From: Symbiodinium natans
Lineage: Eukaryota > Sar > Dinophyceae > Suessiales > Symbiodiniaceae
Reading direction: 5' to 3'
Assembly (NCBI GenBank): GCA_905221605.1
Contig: CAJNDS010002180.1
Location: forward strand, 518,501 to 582,500
Length of the DNA stretch: 64,000 nucleotides
Part shown: piece after piece, positions 55,401-63,400 of the stretch
How positions within the stretch are numbered: the first letter of the stretch is position 1
Layout of the letters: each line of letters opens with the position of its first letter
Made by a program: the position numbers and the translations under genes
The notes under the pieces: model-generated
The model's input: only the letters and a program-made list of their open reading frames with translations
The model's database searches: none
What the model was told of the DNA's origin: nothing

Positions 55401-57315
55401 TTATAAACCCCTTTAAGGAAAAAAGGGCAGCCTTGGTTACTGGGCAGCCTAGGTGGGAGCTGGAGGACAGCGCCCTCTGCTGTGTGGACGACTTGGTCGT
55501 AGGACGTGATGGCGTTGGCCACATCACCTTTCATGGTCAGACAGATTCCATATCCCCCTTGGGACTTATTTTCGTATTTTTGTTTATATGCAACCCAAGA
55601 GGATATTAAGCATATTGATTTTTATTAAGGTTCGAAGGGGAGTATAGGATTGCCGCAACCTGCTAAACATCCTGCCGAAGATCTTGATGGTGGAGCAGGG
55701 TGAGATCGTGGTGTATCCTGATGCCACGTTGAAGCCAGAAGCTTGGGGGTATTTGGAATGATTTTTTGAGTACTTAAATTCCTAAGAAACAGCCATAATT
55801 ACAATTTTTGCTGGGGGTTCCACGTTCAGTACGGTAAACCCTAAACCCTTAAGCGTTAACCCCTCTAAACCCCTATAAACCCTTAAGGGCCCGAGAACCC
55901 TTAGGGACCTTAAACCCTCATGTAGGAAGTGGGGCATGGCCTGAACAAGCCAGCCACGGTGGTGCTCTTCGGCTGCATGCCCAAGTCGCAGACGTGCTTG
56001 ACGGATAGCCGGTCACGTCATAGATCCTCGGTAGGGTTCTGGGAGATTTTGTATTTTGCCTTATTGGGCTTATCAGGATTATAGTCCTAAACCCTAAACC
56101 CTAAACCCTAAACCCTAAACCCTAAACACTCTCTAACCTATGTATATTTAAAAGCTAATGGATTCGCGGTTTTCCACCAAAATTTCCCGGACAAGCACCA
56201 AAAATTCCCGGACAAGCACCAACAATTTCCGGACAAGCACCAAAAATTCCCGGACAAGCACCAAAATTCCCAGACAAGCAACAATTCACGGCCAACCACC
56301 CAAAATTCCCGGACAAGCACCCAAAATTCCCGGACAAGCACCAACAATTTCCGGACAAAGCACCAACAATTCCCGGACAAAGCACCAAACATTTCCGGAC
56401 AAGCACCAAAAATTCCCGGACAAGCACCAAAAATTCCCGGACAAGCACCAAACATTTCCGGACAAGCACCAAAAATTCCCGGACAAGCACCAAACATTTC
56501 CGGACAAGCACCAAAAATTCCCGGACAAGCACCAAAAAATCCCGGACAAACACCAAAAATTCCCGGACGAGCACCAAAAATTCCCGGACAAGCACCAAAA
56601 ATTCCCGGACAGGAAGAGGATGATCGAGGGTGGGGTGGGGTGGGGCCAGGCCTGGCCAGCTTCTCTATTTGCCCTCGAAACGGGTTGTCCGGGGCCCCCC
56701 CGGACGGGTCGTCCGGGGCCCTGCCGGGACAGCTTGTCCCGGGGCGTCCCGGGGTGTCCCGGGCCCTCCCGGAACCGGGACAGTTGTCTCGGGACCTTCG
56801 CAGGACACTTCCGTGGGGGCCCCGGGACAACCCGTCCCGGGGCAAATAGAGAAGCTGGCCAGGCAAGAGCAACACGTTGAGGTGCCTTGACCCACGTCTT
56901 TCGGGTTCCGTGCATACTGGACTGAGGACTGAGGCTCTACGGTTCAGGGCCGGCTGTAAGGTTAAAAACGAGAAGTAAAATATTTTCATTATGTTATGGG
57001 ATCCAATGGGTGGGTGGGTCGATATTCGATACCGGAGTAAGGAGCTCTACTAGTGAAATGCTTGGACTTGAGATGCTGAACCCTAAACCCTAAACCCTAA
57101 ACCCTAAACCCTAAACCCTAAACCCTAAACCCTAAACCCTAAACCCTAAACCCTAAACCCTTCAGATTCAGGACTGTTTTTTTTTTCGGAGGGTTTTGAG
57201 GTCCATCCTAGGATACAAGCAACGAGTCGCGCAGATGACCGAAGAGAAGGGTGCCATCTTCGAGGATTACGATCCGGATGATGGCACCTGGCAGTTCAGG
57301 GTCCTTCACTTCTGA
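52498..57315 (+). CDS. Nup98-type C-terminal domain protein with dynein-stalk-like segment (11 exons)
   Basis: Exons 52498-52651, 52949-53021, 53162-53505, 53626-54518, 54696-54780, 54941-54997, 55126-55345, 55453-55543, 55648-55737, 55926-56022, 57212-57315: 2208 nt, 735 aa plus stop, every phase consistent. ATG 52498 gives MATLITPWFHEPLATPGFAG. Residues 1 to about 440 are Pro/Ser/Arg-rich without FG repeats. About 440-580 read like a dynein stalk/microtubule-binding region: QLHELRSFRQPPAVV, VDAVSTLLG, TWSTVKRRL, LLEAPAF, LAEWCMAVAHL. From about 600, Nup98 autopeptidase hallmarks: LVVGRDGVGHITFHG, GEIVVYPDATLKPEVGHGLN, KPATV, GAIFEDYD, GTWQFRVLHF. The stop follows HF directly, where precursors are cut (HF|S). 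This domain anchors nucleoporins at the pore. The dynein-like part is inference. Confidence 0.88.
52652..52948 (+). mobile_element. Intron 1: A-family introner, GCTA duplication
   Basis: CTTAGTAGCCCAGTGG left, GCTGGGCTTCCAAG right, GC-AG. Enlarged by a second ACCAACC core, an N-type segment (GGGACCCCCAATAGAGACCC) and CCCTAAA units. Confidence 0.85.
53022..53161 (+). mobile_element. Intron 2: TTTAGGG-bearing introner, GAGT duplication
   Basis: GAGT at 53022 and 53162; the 5' half is TTTAGGG/TTTCGGG repeat, the 3' half resembles the N-type segment (GGGGACCCGAATATAGACCC). GA-AG. Confidence 0.8.
53506..53625 (+). mobile_element. Intron 3: A-family introner, GCTT duplication, 120 nt
   Basis: CTTGGCAGCCCAGTGG to TGGGCTACCAAG. 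The length is 3x40 and the host frame stays open through it, so retention would insert 40 residues rather than truncate. Confidence 0.9.
54519..54695 (+). mobile_element. Intron 4: C-family introner with CCCTAAA array, GAGC duplication
   Basis: CTAGGTAGGCTCTTGGGATA left, GGGGCCGTCCTAG right; the array lies between GGATCATATTC and TTTGTTCAGAGGG. GA-AG; joins LLGCY|EPTWSTVK. Confidence 0.92.
54781..54940 (+). mobile_element. Intron 5: E-family introner, GATG duplication
   Basis: CTAGGATGCCTTTGATC left and GGTTACTGGGGCTAACCCAG right, GGGCGCAAC-like core. GA-AG. Confidence 0.85.
54998..55125 (+). mobile_element. Intron 6: A-family introner, GTGA duplication
   Basis: CTTGGGAGCCCAGTGG to TACTGTGCTACTAAG. 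The donor GT comes from the duplicated target, not from the element. Confidence 0.9.
55346..55452 (+). mobile_element. Intron 7: E-family introner, GTGG duplication
   Basis: CTAGGATGCCCAGTAGTACC to GTTACTGGGCAGCCTAG, GT-AG; removal restores PPLWELED. Confidence 0.93.
55544..55647 (+). mobile_element. Intron 8: D-family introner, GATT duplication
   Basis: CCATATCCCCCTTGGGA left and AAGGGGAGTATAG right, GA-AG; restores HITFHGQTDCRNLL. Confidence 0.92.
55738..55925 (+). mobile_element. Intron 9: GAAG duplication
   Basis: GAAG at 55738 and 55926; degenerate CCCTAAACCC and CCCTTAAGGG in the 3' half; no known terminal repeat. Removal restores TLKPEVGHGLNKPA, the conserved family motif. Confidence 0.9.
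56176..56612. repeat. 21-bp minisatellite, about twenty copies
   Basis: Unit near CCAAAAATTCCCGGACAAG plus CA, with alternates ending TTTCCGG. The unit is seven codons, so all frames stay open; these frames are artefacts of the repeat within intron 10. Confidence 0.95.
56650..56864. repeat. GC-rich foldback (perfect 25-bp arms, imperfect further in)
   Basis: The arm at 56650-56674 (GCCTGGCCAGCTTCTC...) is exactly complementary to 56840-56864. Inside, GGGTTGTCC-GGGGCCCC and GGGGCCCCGGGACAACCC continue the pairing. Rich in CCCGGG and GTCCCGG. Confidence 0.9.
57073..57160. repeat. CCCTAAA array in intron 10
   Basis: About twelve units just upstream of the C-family right half. Confidence 0.96.
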
Positions 57316-57456
57316 TATCCACAGGGTTTAGGGTTTAGGGTTTAGGGTTTAGGGTTTAGGGTTTAGGGTTTAGGGTTAGGGTTATTAGTTATTAGGGTTT
57401 AGGGTTTAGGGCTTAATCCCAGAGCATCTCCGGAGAATCCCCGGAGTGCCCAATGC

Positions 57457-60400
57457 ATGCAGGCGAGGCAGAAAAGGTTGTCCTTGCCAGCTGCGGTGTT
57501 TGCAGGGGGGTTTAGGGTTTAAGGTTTAGGGTTTATGGTTTAGGGGGGTGCGACATATCTGGCTTGCCGAGGTTGCTCTGGGAACTTGGAAGGGAAGCGC
57601 AGAACCTCCCCTAAGCCCTGAACCCTAAACCCCTAAACCCTTTTTCCAGTATCGTGCCGCATTTGCTGGCATGTCCATGTGGGTCTCAAATATGGCCCTA
57701 TGGCCCAAGGGCCCCCCCCCCCCCACCGTAAACCCGAAACCCTAAACCCCAAACCCTAAACCCTAAACTGAAGACCCTAAACCCCTCCTACTCGGACAAA
57801 AAAAAACAAAGACCATGAAAGAGTCGGAAGCAACGAGCAAGCTCCCTGCTCTGTGCGAGGCACAAACAACCATACAGGGCTTGAAAGAGTCACTGGCAGC
57901 CCGGCTCTTCTTGAAAGCTGCATGAGGGTCTAGGGTTTAGGGTTTAGGGTTTAGGCTTTTTGGGGCTGCTATTTAATTCTGCTGAAGAAACTACCCAAAA
58001 TAGAAACATAATCTTCCTTACGCGGATAGTATAGGGATTGGTATCTTTTTGGGGAGTCTAGGGTTGGGCGTCTGATGCAGGGGCTAATTCAGCTGGAATA
58101 AATATGTTTGGGCAGCTTGTACGTATAATCGTTATGTCCGGATGTAAAGAGGGGATGATAAGCACTTTAATGGCCCAAAACCCCACAGCCCCAAGCCTTG
58201 CAGTCTAGCATGAACCCTGATGCCTCAACTGCCTCGCACACTCTCATCCGGTCCATCCGAATTCGGTTGCAGCTACGGGGTGCACTGTTTAGGGTTTAGA
58301 CTCAAACCCTAAACCCTGAACCCTCAGCCCCCCCCCCCTCAGCCCTAAAGTTAAGCCCTGACCCTAAACCCCCACCCTCAGCCCCAGACGTTCAAGGTGG
58401 CTCCATAGGACTGGGGTTTAGTAAGGAAAGAAGGCTTAATCGGGCTGAGTGAGACTTAATGGGGTTTAGGGCGAAGCATGGTTTAGGATTTCGGGCCCCT
58501 AAACCCTAAACCCTAAAACAACGAGGCCAAGCAGAAGGAGGAGCTCGAGACGGCCGCGAAGCTGAAAACTGCGATGCAGCAGATCCTGAGCTCAACCTTG
58601 CCTGCAAAGCCGAGGGTTTAGTGTTTAGGGTTTAGGGTCTAGGGTCAGGGGTTAGGGTTTAGGTACCTGTAACTCCCGAGCCCTCCAAAATAGTACGTAG
58701 GTTATAGCCTCTAAATATAGGGCGTAACCCCCCCCAAAATAGCAGGTAAATGGAGCCCCAGGTAGGGTATCCCTAAACCCTGAAGCCCTCCTTGGAGAAT
58801 CATGGGTGCCGGGGGGTGTCAGTAGGGTGACGATGGTTGTAGTTCAAACCCTAAACCCTAAACCCTAAACCCTAAACCCTAAACCCTAAACCCTAAACCC
58901 TATACCGTGCAGCTTGCATCCGAGGATCTCGGCAGCTCGTCAGTGCAAGTGGGCGCCGGTTCTGGGCTTTGGGATTTTAGGGTTTAGGGTTTAGGGTTTA
59001 GGGTTCGGGGTTTAGGGTTCAGTTTGTAGGGTCCAGGGTCTGGGGTTTAGGGTTCAGGGTTCAGGGTTCAGGGTTGGGGGTTTAGGGCTCCAGTTGCTGC
59101 GTTGGTGTGCTTGGTGTGCGTGTCCTGGCTCCAGGGCCTTGTGGCCTTCGCCTCCTTTTCAGAACTTCAAAACTAGTAAGAATCCTAGTTGATCAAGTAT
59201 GAGTCCGATTAGACCTAATAAGAACCATCCTTACAATGTATTTTAGCGGAATCCAGTTCAGCTAGTAGGAATCGTACCAAAACAGATAGGCCTCCTTTGT
59301 ATACCGTTGTATAGAACACCAAGCACACAATATTCTATCTGCGCATGGCCTTTAAAACCATCCTAACTGCACCCGTCCATTAACAAATATTCTAGCTGCA
59401 AGGTTTGGCTTGAGGGTAAGGTCTGGCCGTTTAGCATCCGAACAAAAAGTAACTGCAAGGTCGCCACTATATGTTTTCCAACACTGCAGCCTCGTGCGTG
59501 CGGCCGTCGTTCTTGTCTCCATGCCCCAAGCCCCAAACCCTTCGGGCTCCCACTTTTTTACGCGCGCTTCTGGCGTGTGTCAGTGTGTGTGCGCGCGAAC
59601 ACAACACATATAAAGTAGATCTGCATTCAAAGCGAGGACAATTATGTAGTCTCAGGTGTGACCCCAAACCCTAAACCCTAAACCCCACGCCCTAAACCCC
59701 AAACCCGAAACCCTAAACCCTAAACCCCAAACCCTACTTCAGACTTCGGCTAAGACCAGGCAGCTCCAATCTCTTACACCCACCCTCTACACCCTCAACC
59801 GCCTGGTTCTTGGTAGGGAACCAGGGAATTAGGGCCCTATATAATACCCTTTAAGGGATTATATAAACTACCTCATTCCCTCATTCCCTACTGAGAACTA
59901 ACCAATCAACCCCTCAATTCCCTGGAAGTCTTAAGTTACGGGTTCTAGGGTTTAGGGTTGCGGCGTTGAAGGTTTTAGGGTTTAGGGGTTAAGGGTTTGG
60001 GGCTTAGGATTTTTAGGTTAAGGGTTTGGGGTTTAGGGTTCAAGGGTCTAGGGGTTTAGGGTTTAGGGTTAGGGTTTAGGGTTGCCGCAGCTGAGGACAT
60101 AGCCGGCGCCTATCTCGACTCCAGTGGCAGCAGTGACAAGGCCATTGGATGCCTGGCAGTTGGGGTTTGGCAGCCCTAGCCTCTAAACCCTCTAAACCCT
60201 CGAAACCCTCGGAATTGGGGTTTAGGGGTCTCTACTTGGCCCTTAAAGCCTCAAACCCTCGAGACCTTCTAAGCCCTAGGAATTAGGGTTTAAGGTTCCC
60301 TACTTGGCTCTAGTTTAAGAGAATCATGTTTAGGAACATTTGTCAGACCCAACCCAGTTCAGAACCAGGTAGGTTAGGGCTTTGGGCTTAGGGGTTGGGA

Positions 60401-63400
60401 TTCACTGTAGGGCGTAAAATGGAGGGAGGCCCCCGTAATTAAACCCTGAACCTAAACCCTAAACCCTAAACTCTAAACCCTAAACCTTAAACCCTAAACC
60501 CTAAACCCTGCACATTTTGGCAGGACCCGGCGATGCTGGCTGAGAAGGCGAAGGAGAGCGAAGAGCGCGTCGAAGTGCTCGAGGCGGATCGTCGGTTCAG
60601 GGCTTCCAGACTGACAATTGTTTTATTTTTAAGAGTAGCAGGCTTTATGGTTTAGGGTTAGGGCTTAGGTTTAGGGTTTAGGATTTAGGGTGTAGGATTT
60701 AGGGGTTAGGGCTAGAACTTCGGTTTAGGTTTAGGGTTTTTCATGAATTTATCCCTTATTCCCGTTTTTGTTTAGGGTTTGGGTTCCCTTCAGAAGCCCC
60801 TTTAAACCAGAGAAGGTGCACTCTTCTTGCTCTTGGGTTCAGTCTCTTCCGTGGCTGAAACTTGGTCCTCTTTAACTATAATACTACCAGGAATCCGACC
60901 TCTTCACCGCAATGTTAGGGTTTAGGGTTTAGGGTTTAGGGTTTAGGGTTTAGGGTTTAGGGTTTAGGGTTTAGGGTTTAGGGTTTAGGGTTTAGGGTTT
61001 AGGGACCCTTGTCCCCCTCCATCATATTCAAAACGCTGCCGAGCAACCACAAGCTGCCTTCGAAGACATCGGCTTTGCAGAAGCAAGCGCACCCTCAACC
61101 TTTAACCACCACCAGCCCTGGTAATTGCACCCTCAACCCTAAACCCCAAACCCCAAACCCCAAACCCTAAACCCTAAACCCTAAACCCTAAACCCTAACC
61201 CCAAAAGGTTGAGACCGGATGGGGTTCTAAACGGGTTTGGGCCTGCGAGCGTGTTGTTTCTCTTTGTTAGGGTGGAGGATGGGGATGTAGATGCATGGTT
61301 CTCCAGTTGTTGGGTTCCCTAATGTACTACGCAACCCGAAACCCTAACCACTAGACCCTAAATCCGTCTTCTCAGCCGAATCACCCAGCAGACAGGCAGA
61401 GAACGAAGCCATGCAAGCGACTTTCTCGCATTGTGCGCCCAGAGTGGAGTTTAGGTTTACGGGCGTTTGTAGGATCCAATCATTATCCCTAAAACCCTAA
61501 ACCCTAAACCCAAGGGGCGTAGGGCTCGCTTCGGGGGGTAGGGGCGTGTGGATTGCAGCACCTCCTCGCATCCCTTGGCTGGCCAGCAAGGTTTAGGTTT
61601 AGGGGGTTCGAGGCTTGAAGCAAGGTCTGTCCCCAAAATCATATAGCCCCTACATCCTAAAACCCTGAAGGCCCTGCAAACTGCAAAAAATGAAACCCTC
61701 AATCCCCCTTAACCCATCAAACAGCTGTACAGTAAACACCCGAAGCCATGAATCCCTGAATTCCTAAAAGCCCTAAAGCCCCACCCCTAACTCCCCTAAA
61801 CCCTCAAGCGCCCTCAGACCCCTAATGCCCTGAAGCCTTGAAGTGTTTGAAGACGTGAAACGTAAACCCTAAAACCCATCATGCGCCTTCAAATCTTGAG
61901 AACCCTAAACACTTAACCGTTAACCCATGGTAACCCTTTTCCGTTCAAAACCCGAAGCCCTAAACCCGAAGCCCCAAACCCCAAGCCCTAAAGCCCTAAC
62001 CCCCAGACCCTAAGCCATAAGCCCTACCCTAAACCCTGAACCCTGAGCCCTAAGCCCCAAGCCCTAAACCCTAAACCCTAAACCCTAAACCCTAAACCCT
62101 AAACCCTAAACCCTAAACCCTAAATCCAAGCCCAGGCGGAACTCCGGGCGGCCAAAGAGCAGCTTGAGAAGCTGGACTCCGCCGAGGTCAGGGTCTGGGC
62201 TTTTGGGCTTGTAGGGCAGAGTTTAGGGTTTAGGGTTTAGGGTTTAGGGTTTAGGGTTTAGGGTTTAGGGTTAGGGTTAGGGTTCAGGGTTTAGAGTGAA
62301 GCGTTTAGGGTTCAAGGCTTGTAGACGTTTATGCGGGGAGGGCAGGCGTTGACAGTTTCGGTTGGGTGGGGGGCCGGGGGGGAGGGGGGTTGGTTTTATT
62401 AGGGCTACAGGTCTTGCTGGCACGTGCACTTCATGGGACGGGGGGGAACGAATGTGATGGTGGTGGTGCTGTTGGAGGGGGGGGGGGGTTGTGAAGACTG
62501 CGAATGGTACTTGTTGTATTTGAAGAGCAGCCATCTCACGCTGACTGGAGTTGCTTTCATAAAGGATCCCTCTGCAACACGAACCTGACGGTCACGGTTT
62601 AGTGCCTTCTAGCCGTGCGCTGATGAGGCTGTGGAGCGGTGCGCTTCATCGTGACTTCATAATGACATATTGGGATGTTATCCTTATACGGATTAAAGTA
62701 CCCCTGAATAGAATCCTTATTAAGGACTGCTAGTATATCGGGGGAACATCCCAAATCATACAGTCACAAAGTATCGTTTTGCGACATTTGTGTGTTTGTA
62801 AACCCTAAACCCTAAACCCTAAACCCTCAACCTAAACCCTAAACCCTAAACCCTAAACCCTAGGGGATGACAGTTGAGTGCCTCGGCTCTAGTCACGACC
62901 ATCCTTGTTCCCCAGGAAAGGCTCCCGCCTTCAGCTGCGCAGATTTCGGGTTTAGGGGTTCGAGGTTGGGATGCTCCCCTTATACTGACTGTCCTTAATA
63001 GGGATTACAACAAGGGTTACTATAATCACTACTAAAACCCTAAACCCTAAACCCTAAACCCTAAACCCTGGGGAACATCCCAAGTTAGAGGGCACAGCCT
63101 TTCAGGGGATGAGGTGCAAGCATGTTTAGATGTGAAGGGGTTCGGGTGGAACAAAGCCAGAGAAAGCCGAACCCTTCAACATCAAGAGCCTATAGTAAAC
63201 CCTAAGCCCTGCACCCTAAGCTCCAGGCATTCAAACTCATGAAGAATGTGCTCGGCAAAATATCCTCAGATTCCCTTGGAGGATCTATCCTTAAGCTAAG
63301 CCCTAAACCCTAAATCCTAAACCCTAAACCCTCCAGGCCGCGCTGGCGCAGTCGGAGGAGAAAGCAACCTCTCTGGCATTTAGCTGGGTTTAGGGTTTTG

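Larger units (their letters stand above)
56023..57211 (+). mobile_element. Intron 10: C-family ends (GATC/GATA) around 1.2 kb of repeats
   Basis: CTCGGTAGGGTTCTGGGAGA left and GAGGTCCATCCTAG right. The interior holds two CCCTAAA arrays, a 21-bp minisatellite and a GC-rich foldback. Removal gives HR|YKQRVAQM in frame. Confidence 0.85.

Noticed and set aside
56138-56989. Long open frames on both strands (283 aa minus, 240 aa plus) with FPDKHQK or CPGIFGA repeats
   Set aside because: The 21-bp minisatellite keeps every frame open, and the region lies within an intron of the nucleoporin-like gene whose removal is needed for the frame.
62277-62534. Minus-strand His/Pro-rich open frame
   Set aside because: Lies in an intron of gene D over G-rich repeats; no support.
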